Below are positions 25,860 through 33,639 of a stretch of 64,000 bases of DNA, one piece after another. The stretch's first letter is position 1, and each line of letters starts with the position of its first letter. The DNA comes from Labrys miyagiensis (lineage in GTDB: Bacteria > Pseudomonadota > Alphaproteobacteria > Rhizobiales > Labraceae). A program made the position numbers and the translations under genes. A model generated the notes under the pieces. That model saw nothing but the letters and a program-made list of their open reading frames with translations. It was not told where the DNA came from and ran no database searches. Where the stretch lies: assembly GCF_030160835.1 (NCBI RefSeq), contig NZ_BSPC01000096.1, positions 62,001 to 126,000 on the forward strand, in the 5' to 3' direction.

Positions 25860-26944
25860 CCGAACCGTTTCTCGCCATTCGCGGTCTTGCCAAGAAATAC
25901 GGAAGCGTAACGGCGGTCGACGAGGTTTCGCTCGACATCGCGGAAGGCGAATTCGTAACGTTTCTCGGCCCATCGGGCTCCGGCAAGAGCACCACGCTCT
26001 ACGTGATCGCCGGCTTGCAGGATCCCTCGGCCGGGGACGTGCTGCTCAAAGGCAGTTCCATGCTCCGCGTGCCGCCGAACGAGCGCAATATCGGCATGGT
26101 CTTCCAACGCTATACGCTGTTTCCCCATCTCACCGTGGCCGAGAATGTTGCCTTTCCGCTTCGCGTTCGACGTCGTTCACGCGCCGACATCGATGCGAAG
26201 GTGAAGGCCATGCTGGAATTGGTGCGCCTGGAGGCGTACGCAAACCGCATGCCATCGCAGCTTTCCGGCGGCCAACAGCAGCGCGTGGCTCTGGCGCGGG
26301 CACTCGCTTATGACCCGCCCATCCTTCTGATGGATGAACCGCTCGCCGCTCTCGACAAAAAGCTGCGTGAGGAGATCCAATATGAAATCAAACGGGTGCA
26401 CCTCGAAACCGGGGTGACGATCCTCTATGTGACGCATGACCAGGAGGAGGCGTTGCGCCTGTCTGATCGCATTGCCCTGTTCAACAACGGCCGTGTCGAA
26501 CAAGTCGGCAGCGGACGCGATCTTTATGAGGCGCCCGCGAGCCGCTTCGTCGCAAGCTTTATCGGGCATTCGAATTTCATTTCTGGCGTGTCCGCCTTCG
26601 GGCGGAACGGCACGCCGGCCGTGCGCCTGCCTGACGGTACCCTTCTGCCGGCAGCCGGCCTTGAGCAGCCGGCACACGACGCCGCCGTCACGGTGATGAT
26701 ACGGCCGGACGCCTTTGCCCTTCCTTTGCCCGGTGGAAGCGCCGAGCCGCATAGCATTGCGGTTACCGTAAAGGGTGCGACCTATCTCGGTGACATCATC
26801 CACCTCGCAACGCGCACGCCCTGGGGGGAGGATGTCGACGTACGCCTGCGCCAGGACGGTTCTCCGATGCCGCAACAGGGCGAGTCCCTTCGGCTGAAGG
26901 TGAACTGCGGCAATCTGCGAGCCTTCCGCCCCCATCCGGAATAA
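25856..26944 (+). CDS. ABC importer ATPase, PotA type
   Basis: A 362-residue ATPase: Walker A GPSGSGKST (about residues 40-48), Q-loop FQRYTLFPH, signature LSGGQQQRVALARAL, Walker B LLMDEPLAALD, and a C-terminal TOBE-like regulatory domain (from about residue 280). Last gene of the GntR-controlled operon. After its TAA the sequence continues directly into an IS630 transposase fragment, marking the edge of the disturbed region. Confidence 0.92.
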   Translation: MTEPFLAIRGLAKKYGSVTAVDEVSLDIAEGEFVTFLGPSGSGKSTTLYVIAGLQDPSAGDVLLKGSSMLRVPPNERNIGMVFQRYTLFPHLTVAENVAFPLRVRRRSRADIDAKVKAMLELVRLEAYANRMPSQLSGGQQQRVALARALAYDPPILLMDEPLAALDKKLREEIQYEIKRVHLETGVTILYVTHDQEEALRLSDRIALFNNGRVEQVGSGRDLYEAPASRFVASFIGHSNFISGVSAFGRNGTPAVRLPDGTLLPAAGLEQPAHDAAVTVMIRPDAFALPLPGGSAEPHSIAVTVKGATYLGDIIHLATRTPWGEDVDVRLRQDGSPMPQQGESLRLKVNCGNLRAFRPHPE

Positions 26945-27388
26945 ACGGCAGAACTGCTCGATTTGGCGCTGGCAGCACCCGATCCTGAACGCCACGGCGT
27001 GGTTCGTTGGCGCTGTGTGGATCTGCGGATGGAGGTGGCGCGGCGCTTCTCGGGCAAGGGGGCTGGCTGGTGGTCGCTGACAACATCCCTTTGTTGCCCC
27101 GGCCGCCTTGTTGTCTAGAGCAAAGCGCGTTTAGGCGCAAACGCTGCTTTGCTCTCACTCTTTGTTTCGACGCGTCTTTGCGATTCTTGCCGATGCCGTC
27201 AAATCGCAAAACGCTTTAGAACTCAATCCCATGAAGCATATCTGGGCCTGTCTGTGCCGGAACAAACTTTGCGCAACGTCTGGAACTCCTACAACCAGAT
27301 CCTCGATGCATGCCAAGGCGCATGGCTTTTACTCGCCAACGATCCAATGCGATTCCGATCAATCGGCACAGGTCAATATTTGAGTTGG
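26945..27388 (+). pseudogene. IS630-family transposase remnant
   Basis: Two pieces of one transposase. At 26951-27058 the helix-turn-helix part reads ELLDLALAAPDPERHGVVRW and onward, typical of IS630 N-terminal regions. At 27269-27388 the C-terminal end reads LRNVWNSYNQILDACQGAW then RFRSIGTGQYLSW, matching the usual C-terminus. The catalytic DDE core is gone, and the structured repeat 27115-27219 occupies the space between. Both pieces are in the same frame but separated by stops. Dead element. Confidence 0.7.
27115..27219 (+). repeat. 105-bp structured intergenic repeat, left copy
   Basis: Near-identical to the reverse complement of 33520-33624. The left half forms a strong hairpin: AGAGCAAAGC (27117-27126) pairs with GCTTTGCTCT (27146-27155), with an inner GCGTTT/AAACGC stem. 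The right half contains TTTGCGATT...AATCGCAAA (about 27177-27209). Both copies lie beside transposase remnants. Confidence 0.8.
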
Positions 27389-27544
27389 CGGGTATCAGAC
27401 TTGCAAAAAACTATCGAAGGCAACAGCCTATGCGTCGGAGAGACCGTCATCCGGCGAATGCAAGTTTGCCGGTAATGTCCCCGATCCAGCGGGGACCTTT
27501 AGCTCGACCAACACTTCCGATAGCGCAGGCAAGGTGATGTCAAC

Positions 27545-28513
27545 ATGGTAAAAGCAGCGCTCGAACACCCCTTGTTCAAGAATAATACTCGGTTGCAAGG
27601 CTGCCTGCACAACGACACGGACCATGTGAAGTTTGGCGATACAGGCGACTACGTCTTCGCCATCCAGATGGCGCTCCTTACCATCGACAAGGCGAACATC
27701 GACCCGAGAGAACTGAAAGGCCAAACCTTTCAACAGAGCACGCAGGACGCTGTGCTTAGCTACAAGCGAACACGGAAGATTATCAATGCAAGCTACCAGG
27801 CAAGCGCCGATGCCATAGTGGGAAGGATGACCATCGAGCGGCTCGATGACGACCTCCTAGGCCACAAGCATAGCTCGAACCCCTTTGGCCCCGATGAGCC
27901 AGCGAGGATTCTTGGAGTCCTCAGCCGGGAGCGACCAGCCGTTACGCGCATCGTCGCGAAATCCCTCGAGTTGCTGCGCCAACTGCTGGAGGCCACACGG
28001 GAGCGCAACGAAGATCCTGGAAAGCTGCTGAACTTCGAGGCCAACAACCCGCTGGTTCTCGATGCGCTGCGGCGTTTTTGCGGCATGTCGTTCACCCCTG
28101 ATATCGTCGTCATCGAGACCATGGCGCGTCAATATGAGGAATTTCAAAAGCAGTTGCCCAATCTGCCGCGAGATCAGAAGGGCATCGACTTTGCCGGGTT
28201 CGTCGCCCGTTTCCCGGCCAATGTTACGACCGCCGCCGATGGCAGCGTCAGTGTGCCGCCAGCCGTGAGCGATCCGCCGGCAGGCATGTTCTTCAATCCG
28301 CGCTATCGCGACGTGGATGCCACGCAGACCCCGCTGTTCATCGGAATGGCTCCGGCGACGCTGCAGCTCATGCAGCTTCATGAGATGGGACACTTCTATT
28401 TCGATTTCGCCGACGGGGATCCACGCGGTAAGTCTCTTTCCATAGCGAAGAAGTTCGCGCAGACTTACGAGTTCTTCTCCAAGCAGGCGGTGTTTCGCCT
28501 CATCGCACCCTGA
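27545..28513 (+). CDS. putative zinc metallopeptidase with N-terminal peptidoglycan-binding-like region
   Basis: A 322-residue protein without signal peptide. Residues 25-105 resemble a peptidoglycan-binding-1-like module of a soil-bacterial type (VKFGDTGDYVFAIQMALLTI; VLSYKRTRKIINASYQ; GRMTIERLDD). Near the C-terminus LHEMGHFYFDF gives an HExxH motif (His279-Glu280-His283), with Glu309, 26 residues on, as a possible third ligand. The middle is unrecognised. A peptidase or secreted toxin-like role is possible. It lies within the repeat-bounded island; AAGGTGA precedes the ATG. Confidence 0.6.
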   Translation: MVKAALEHPLFKNNTRLQGCLHNDTDHVKFGDTGDYVFAIQMALLTIDKANIDPRELKGQTFQQSTQDAVLSYKRTRKIINASYQASADAIVGRMTIERLDDDLLGHKHSSNPFGPDEPARILGVLSRERPAVTRIVAKSLELLRQLLEATRERNEDPGKLLNFEANNPLVLDALRRFCGMSFTPDIVVIETMARQYEEFQKQLPNLPRDQKGIDFAGFVARFPANVTTAADGSVSVPPAVSDPPAGMFFNPRYRDVDATQTPLFIGMAPATLQLMQLHEMGHFYFDFADGDPRGKSLSIAKKFAQTYEFFSKQAVFRLIAP

Positions 28514-29108
28514 TGGGCTGCCTTGGCGCGACCGCGCACGGTGGTTGGAGCTCGCTCCTGCATCGATCGATGCGCTCACGATCATCGCTGCCTGCTTGCA
28601 AAGCGGCGGGCCGAAGCGCCTTAGCAATTGATCGCCAGGCAGCGGCCAGCGGCGCGTTGGCGCGCTTGATAGCCGGAGGGGCGCCAGGCCATTATCCCCG
28701 TCAAGACAAATGCGATGTACGGCCATGAACAACGGCAGGCTGCCTCTCTTGGCGCAGTGTCTTAAGCATGGTGGCCGTCAGAAGACATCTAGCTGTGAGA
28801 ATCCGAATGAAGCGATATCAACGAGTTGACGGAAAACAGATAATCCGAGAAAATCCTCTCAATCCGGGAAAGAAGTTAGATAAGGACAACTTATCTGAGA
28901 ACTAACGAAATCAAAGATTTAGGCTTGCAGTTAGTCCACAAATTTGTACCTAATGTGAGACTTTCGTTGGACTACTATATTCCACGTGGATCAGCCTAAA
29001 AGAGTACGGAGAAATGCCTGGGTGCGCATACCACCCGTCAGCGATCGGCGGTAAGATCGCTGAAAATGAAGACGCTTTGCTTCAAAGCGCAAAACAGGGA
29101 GAAGACCA
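28514..29108. other. 595-bp AT-rich intergenic stretch in the island
   Basis: No gene recognised. It contains the left copy of an approximately 85-bp direct repeat (28784-28868), a small hairpin AGATAAG-GACAA-CTTATCT (28878-28896), a perfect palindrome TCCACGTGGA (28981-28990), a stem-loop CAGCGATC...GATCGCTG (29039-29062), and a second CGCTTTG-CTT-CAAAGCG (29073-29089). The last three lie in the probable leader of the OsmC gene and may be regulatory. Confidence 0.5.
28784..28868 (+). repeat. direct repeat, left copy
   Basis: About 70 percent identical by eye to 34067-34150 in the same orientation; shared blocks include GACATCTAGC, GAGAATCCGA, GCGATATCAACG and GAAAACAG. The two copies bracket the OsmC-to-ISL3 segment. 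It could be a recombination site or the fossil of a mobile element end. Confidence 0.6.
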
Positions 29109-29666
29109 ATGGCCTCAGAGGTTCAAACCAACAATGGCGTCAACGTAGCTGCCCTGCTCGCCGCCCGTACGGCGCTGACCGATGCTCCGGAGGCCGCCAA
29201 TTTCACTTGGCGGGCTACCTGCACATGGAAGAACGGCACGCATAGCCGCTCGACCGTCGAGGGTTTTTACGGGCTTGGCCAGGAGCAAAAGCACAAGACC
29301 ACCTTCACTTTCGACGCAGACCACCCCGAGATTTTTGCCTCGGACGACAAGGGCGCCACACCGGTCGAGATGGTGCTCGTCGGTCTCGCCAGTTGCCTGA
29401 CAGCCGGTGTGGCTTCGGTTGCCCAGCTGCGGCAAATTCAGCTGCGCTCGGTCACGGCGACGCTGGAAGGTGGAATGAATATCCAAGGCATCCTCGGCAT
29501 CGACAAGGACGTCCGGAACGGCTTTGACGGCATCAAGGTTGCCTTCAAAATCGATGCGGACGCGAGCGAGGATGAAATCAAGGCACTGGTGGCCCAATCG
29601 CAGAAACGCTCTGCCGTCTATGATATCGTCACCAACCCGACCAACGTCAGCGTCACAGTGAACTGA
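29109..29666 (+). CDS. OsmC-family protein
   Basis: A 185-residue OsmC/Ohr-like protein. The first redox cysteine is present in LVGLASCLTAGVAS (about residue 97), but the second position reads QKRSAVYDIVTN, with Ser where classical peroxiredoxin-type OsmC/Ohr has Cys. A thiol-dependent peroxidase cycle is therefore uncertain. This subtype accompanies sulfur or organic hydroperoxide metabolism genes. It heads the sulfur/redox module 29109-33225. AGGGAGAA precedes the ATG. Confidence 0.85.
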   Translation: MASEVQTNNGVNVAALLAARTALTDAPEAANFTWRATCTWKNGTHSRSTVEGFYGLGQEQKHKTTFTFDADHPEIFASDDKGATPVEMVLVGLASCLTAGVASVAQLRQIQLRSVTATLEGGMNIQGILGIDKDVRNGFDGIKVAFKIDADASEDEIKALVAQSQKRSAVYDIVTNPTNVSVTVN

Positions 29667-29691
29667 CTGATGCTTTTGCGCGATCAGTGCG

Positions 29692-30942
29692 TTGGCTAGT
29701 TTTCGCACCATAACAACTGTTGTGATCGGTGCCGGCCACGCCGGGTTGGCGATGAGCCGGTGCCTCACCGACCGCTCGATCGACCATGTGGTGATCGAGC
29801 GCGGCGAGGTCGCCAATTCGTGGCGAACAGAGCGATGGGACTCGCTTCGACTGCTGACGCCTAACTGGCAAAGCCGGTTGCCAGGCTTTGGCTATGACGG
29901 CGACGATCCCGATGGCTACCGAACGATGCCGGAGGTCATCGATTTTCTCACCCGTTACGCGGGCGTGATCTCGGCACCGGTCCAGACCAATACCAAGGTG
30001 ACGTCGCTGTCTGCGGCGGAAAGCGGCTTCGTCGTGGCCGCCGACCAGGGCAGCTGGCGCTGCCGAACCGTCGTACTTGCAACCGGCGCCTGCAATGTCG
30101 CTCGGGTTCCCGCCATCGCCGCAGCGGTGCCGTCGGGGATCGCCACCATCACCTCGATGGATTACCGCAACCCCGGTCAACTGGAGGACGGCGGCGTGCT
30201 GGTCGTCGGTGCGTCAGCAACCGGAACCCAGCTTGCCGACGAGATTCACCGCTCGGGCCGTCCGGTTATCCTCGCCGTGGGCGAGCATGTGCGGGCACCA
30301 CGGCTCTACCGGGGCAAAGATATCGAGTGGTGGATGGACGTCGCCGGCGTGCACGACGAACGCTATGACGAGGTCGACGACATTGGCCGGGCGCGGCGGG
30401 TGCCCTCCCTCCAATTGGCCGGCTCGCCCGAGCGCAGGACCTTGGACCTCAACGCGCTGACCGGCATCGGCGTTAGACTGGTCGGCCGAATCGCCGGCAT
30501 TATTGACGGCAAGGCGCAATTCTCGGGTTCGCTGCTCAACAATTGCACGATGGCCGACCTCAAGATGAACCGGCTCCTGGGCACGATCGACGAATGGGCA
30601 ACCGCGAATGGCCTTGACGGCGAGGTCGATGCGCCGCACCGCCTCGCCCCAACCGAGGTGGAGAGCGCGCCGCCCCTCAGCATGGATCTCACCACCGGGC
30701 GGATCAGGACGATCGTTTGGGCCACCGGCTACAGTCCGGACTACTCCTGGCTTCAGATACCGGTTCTCGATCGCAAGGGTCAGATCCGTCACGACGGCGG
30801 GGTCACCGAGCATCCTGGCCTATACCTGATGGGGATGCAGTTTCTGCGCCGTCGCAAGTCTGCCCTAATCGACGGCGCTGGCGACGATGCACGGGATCTC
30901 AGCGACCATCTGGCATCGTACCTGAGGCAAAATTCAGCCTGA
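29692..30942 (+). CDS. FAD/NAD(P)H-dependent monooxygenase-like flavoprotein
   Basis: A 416-residue flavoprotein with an N-terminal FAD Rossmann motif VVIGAGHAGLAMS (about residue 10), a second dinucleotide motif VLVVGASATGTQLA (about 168) and ATGYSPDYSW near the end. This is the layout of FMO/YUCCA/Trk-like oxidoreductases. The FMO fingerprint between the domains is not obvious, so reductase rather than oxygenase activity is possible. The start is uncertain: a TTG with no good ribosome site is the most upstream option. It is 25 bp from the OsmC gene. Confidence 0.8.
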   Translation: MASFRTITTVVIGAGHAGLAMSRCLTDRSIDHVVIERGEVANSWRTERWDSLRLLTPNWQSRLPGFGYDGDDPDGYRTMPEVIDFLTRYAGVISAPVQTNTKVTSLSAAESGFVVAADQGSWRCRTVVLATGACNVARVPAIAAAVPSGIATITSMDYRNPGQLEDGGVLVVGASATGTQLADEIHRSGRPVILAVGEHVRAPRLYRGKDIEWWMDVAGVHDERYDEVDDIGRARRVPSLQLAGSPERRTLDLNALTGIGVRLVGRIAGIIDGKAQFSGSLLNNCTMADLKMNRLLGTIDEWATANGLDGEVDAPHRLAPTEVESAPPLSMDLTTGRIRTIVWATGYSPDYSWLQIPVLDRKGQIRHDGGVTEHPGLYLMGMQFLRRRKSALIDGAGDDARDLSDHLASYLRQNSA

Positions 30943-31029
30943 TGGGAGAACGAGGAAATCCTATCGCGGACGCATCAAGCCCGGCGTAGGATGGCTTGGT
31001 GCCCCAGAGCACAAACGGGAGGAGACTCC

Positions 31030-32394
31030 ATGGCCGAGTGTTGCACACCGGAGCGCAGCGGTCCCGGCTATGCGTCGCCGGCGGAGGCGATGAAGGCGCC
31101 GCGTGAGTTGTTGCTGTATACGGTGGCCCTCTACATTGGCACCGGCATCCAGAAGCCAGATTACCTGGCGACGATCGACGCAGATCCCGAGAGCCCGACT
31201 TACAGTAAGGTTGTCAGCCGCCTGGAGATGCCAGGCATCGGTGATGAGCTGCACCACATGGGATGGAACGCTTGTGCGTCCTGCCATGGCGACGTCACCC
31301 GCGAACGGCGGTATCTAATCGTGCCCGGGGTCCGCAGCTCCAATCTCCACATCGTCGACTGCGCGACCGACCCCAAAAACCCTAGCCTGTACAAGGTGAT
31401 CGAGGGCAGGGAGATCAAGGCCAAGACCAACCTGTCGGCGCCGCATACGGTGCATTGCCTCGGCTCGGACATCATCATCTCGATGCTCGGCGATGCGAAG
31501 GGCGAAGCGCCCGGCGGGTTCCTGCATCTCGATCAGGACTTCAACATTGTCGGCCGCTGGGAGAATGACCTGGCCGGCATGAAGTTCAATTATGACTTCT
31601 GGTACCAGCCCCGCCACAACGTCATGGTCTCCAGCGAGTGGGCGGCGCCGAACACCTTCATGCCGGGCTTCGATCTCGAGGAGGTCGGCCTCCTCAAATA
31701 CGGCCGAGAAATCCACTTCTGGGACTTTGCCGAGAAGAGCGTCGTGAAGACGGTCTATCTGGGAGAGGATGGCCTGATCCCGCTGGAGGTGCGCTTCCAC
31801 CACAACCCCGACAGCAGCCACGGCTTTGTCGGCGCCGCGCTCTCCTCGAACATCATCCACTGGTACAAGAAAGAAGGCGAGTGGGTCGTCGAGAAGATCA
31901 TCGACATCGAGAACCGGCGCCACCCGGACTGGCCGATTCCGGTGCCCGGCCTTATCAGCGTGATCCTCGTGTCGATGGATGACCGCTTTCTCTACCTGTC
32001 AAACTGGCTGCATGGCGACTTGCGCCAGTATGACATTTCCGATCCGTCCAACCCGATTCTCACCGGCCAGGTCTGGATGGGCGGCCTGCTCGGCGAGGCG
32101 CCGCAGGTCAATGGCCGGACTATCACCGGAGGGCCGCAGATGATCCAGCTGTCGCTCGACGGTAGGCGGCTCTATGTGACCACCTCGCTGTTCTCGACCT
32201 GGGACAACCAGTTCTATCCCGAAATCCGCCAGAACGGTGGCTGCATGCTGATGGTCGACTGCGACGCGGAAAATGGCGGCATGTCGATCAATAAGGAATT
32301 CTTTGTTGATTTCGGCAAGGAGCCGGGAGGCCCGGCGCGCTGCCACGAGACTCGCTATCCGGGAGGTGACTGTACCTCGGACATATGGACATAG
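31030..32394 (+). CDS. mtoX: SBP56 family protein, probable methanethiol oxidase
   Basis: A 454-residue protein covering the full selenium-binding-protein family, starting MAECCTPERSGPGYASPAEA. The conserved HHMGWNACASCHGD (residues 75-88; Cys82 and Cys85) and HHNPDSSHGF are present. Bacterial members oxidise methanethiol to formaldehyde, hydrogen sulfide and hydrogen peroxide with copper; SELENBP1 is the human relative. There is no obvious signal peptide, whereas some characterised MtoX proteins are periplasmic. GGGAGGAG precedes the ATG. The ferredoxin gene follows after four bases. Confidence 0.82.
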   Translation: MAECCTPERSGPGYASPAEAMKAPRELLLYTVALYIGTGIQKPDYLATIDADPESPTYSKVVSRLEMPGIGDELHHMGWNACASCHGDVTRERRYLIVPGVRSSNLHIVDCATDPKNPSLYKVIEGREIKAKTNLSAPHTVHCLGSDIIISMLGDAKGEAPGGFLHLDQDFNIVGRWENDLAGMKFNYDFWYQPRHNVMVSSEWAAPNTFMPGFDLEEVGLLKYGREIHFWDFAEKSVVKTVYLGEDGLIPLEVRFHHNPDSSHGFVGAALSSNIIHWYKKEGEWVVEKIIDIENRRHPDWPIPVPGLISVILVSMDDRFLYLSNWLHGDLRQYDISDPSNPILTGQVWMGGLLGEAPQVNGRTITGGPQMIQLSLDGRRLYVTTSLFSTWDNQFYPEIRQNGGCMLMVDCDAENGGMSINKEFFVDFGKEPGGPARCHETRYPGGDCTSDIWT

Positions 32395-32398
32395 GCGC

Positions 32399-32779
32399 GT
32401 GGACACCGTCGAGATAACGCTGGCAAACCGGAATGGGCAGATTTTTGCGGTCGATCGGCGAAAGCCGCTGCTCGACAGCCTGGAAGGGCAGGGCGTTTCG
32501 CTGCCCTATGGCTGCCGCTATGGCGGCTGCATTTCCTGCGCCGCCAAGCTGTTGTCAGGCGCGGTCGATCAGCGTGCCGGCGTCGCGCTGAATGGCCGGC
32601 AACTCGCGGATGGCTATGTGTTGCTTTGCATCGCCCGCCCCAGAAGCGATTGCACGTTCGATGTCGGCGTTGAAAGCCATGACAAGCTCTATAGAAATCC
32701 GTTCCAAAGCCCCCTCAGGCCTGACGAATTGAAGCCTGACCTTCGCAGGCAGCCGGGATGCATGGAGGACCGGCCATGA
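32399..32779 (+). CDS. 2Fe-2S plant-type ferredoxin
   Basis: A 126-residue electron carrier. The cluster motif is CRYGGCISCAAK with a fourth Cys in LLCIARP, the C-x4-C-x2-C-x~30-C pattern of plant-type ferredoxins, preceded by SLEGQGVSLPYG. The most reasonable start is a GTG four bases after the mtoX stop; no ATG is in frame nearby. Its stop overlaps the next gene's ATG. It may pass electrons to or from the flavoprotein at 29692. Confidence 0.85.
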   Translation: MDTVEITLANRNGQIFAVDRRKPLLDSLEGQGVSLPYGCRYGGCISCAAKLLSGAVDQRAGVALNGRQLADGYVLLCIARPRSDCTFDVGVESHDKLYRNPFQSPLRPDELKPDLRRQPGCMEDRP

Positions 32780-33225
32780 ACCATGACGAAGCCTACTCGC
32801 CGGAGTATCTTGCCGGCATTCTCAAGTCTGTGAAGACCATCGCGATGGTCGGTGCCAGCTCGGACCCGACGAAGTTCAGTTACGGCGTTCTGCGGGTTCT
32901 TCACGAGACCGGATATGACATGATCCCGGTAAACCCGAACGAAGCCGGCAGCCTAATCCGTGGCCTGCCAGTCTACGCCTCGCTCAGCGCGATCGACCGG
33001 CCGGTGGATATGGTGGAGATATTCCGCACCTCGGAAGCGGCCTATGCCGTCACCGAGGAGGCCATAAAAATCGGCGCCAAGGTGGTCTGGATGCAGATCG
33101 GCGTTCGCAACGATGAGGCCGCGCGACTGGCGGAGGCCGCCGATTTGAAGGTTGTGATGAACCGCTGCCCGAAGATCGAGCTGTTTAGGCCATTCTGGAA
33201 GCCTCGGCTTGATCTGCCGATCTGA
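32776..33225 (+). CDS. CoA-binding domain protein, YccU-like
   Basis: A 149-residue Rossmann-type protein: TIAMVGASSDPTKFSYGV (residues 22-39), IPVNPNEAG, then VVWMQIGVRNDEAA and MNRCPKIE at the end, which match the YccU/CoA_binding_2 family. These small proteins bind CoA or nucleotide; their role is unclear, and they often sit beside sulfur-metabolism genes. The start is fixed by GGAGG and by ATGA overlap with the ferredoxin. Confidence 0.85.
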   Translation: MNHDEAYSPEYLAGILKSVKTIAMVGASSDPTKFSYGVLRVLHETGYDMIPVNPNEAGSLIRGLPVYASLSAIDRPVDMVEIFRTSEAAYAVTEEAIKIGAKVVWMQIGVRNDEAARLAEAADLKVVMNRCPKIELFRPFWKPRLDLPI

Positions 33226-33257
33226 CTTGTTGGCGCCGTTTGCAATGATGGATTCTC

Positions 33258-33467
33258 TGGGCCGAGAATTCCCATCAACCGTTTCGACGACGAGAGGCGG
33301 CGGTGCTCGAATTCCGCAGGACGAAGGCACTTCAAAAGTTCGTTGCCGTCCACCGCCAGATCCACAACCACTTTAATTCGGAGCGCCACCTCGTCGGCGG
33401 GGAAATCTACAAGCAGAGACGCTCGGCCGCCCTAGCCGAGTGGAGCGCGCGGCCCAACCGAGGCTCG
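33258..33467 (+). pseudogene. IS6/IS26-family transposase C-terminal remnant
   Basis: The frame reads AENSHQPFRRRE, then EFRRTKALQKFVAVH and HNHFNSERHL, ending SAALAEWSA. This is the standard C-terminal end of IS6-family transposases. The DDE core upstream is missing, and the frame runs on into unrelated sequence. It marks the right side of the sulfur/redox module. Confidence 0.75.
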
Positions 33468-33519
33468 AATTGGCCTTCGTGCACCCGGCGGAGACCGCTT
33501 GGAGTTAGTTTGACAGCGC

Positions 33520-33624
33520 CTAAAGCGTTTTGCGATTTGACGGAATCGGCAAGAATCGCAAAGACGCGTCGAAACAAAGAGTTAGAGAAAAATAGCGTTT
33601 TCACCCAAACGCATTTTGCTCTAG
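33520..33624 (-). repeat. 105-bp structured intergenic repeat, right copy
   Basis: The inverted partner of 27115-27219. Read on the minus strand it differs at only about a dozen positions, mostly in the first hairpin. The pair bounds 6.3 kb of DNA containing the metallopeptidase and the mtoX module. Confidence 0.8.
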
Positions 33625-33639
33625 CTGACTGCTCCTCGT

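Noticed and set aside
28514-28740. A further transposase fragment after the metallopeptidase gene
   Set aside because: A short frame reading AIIPVKTNAMYGHEQRQA hinted at a DDE transposase, but the match is too short and unspecific to support.
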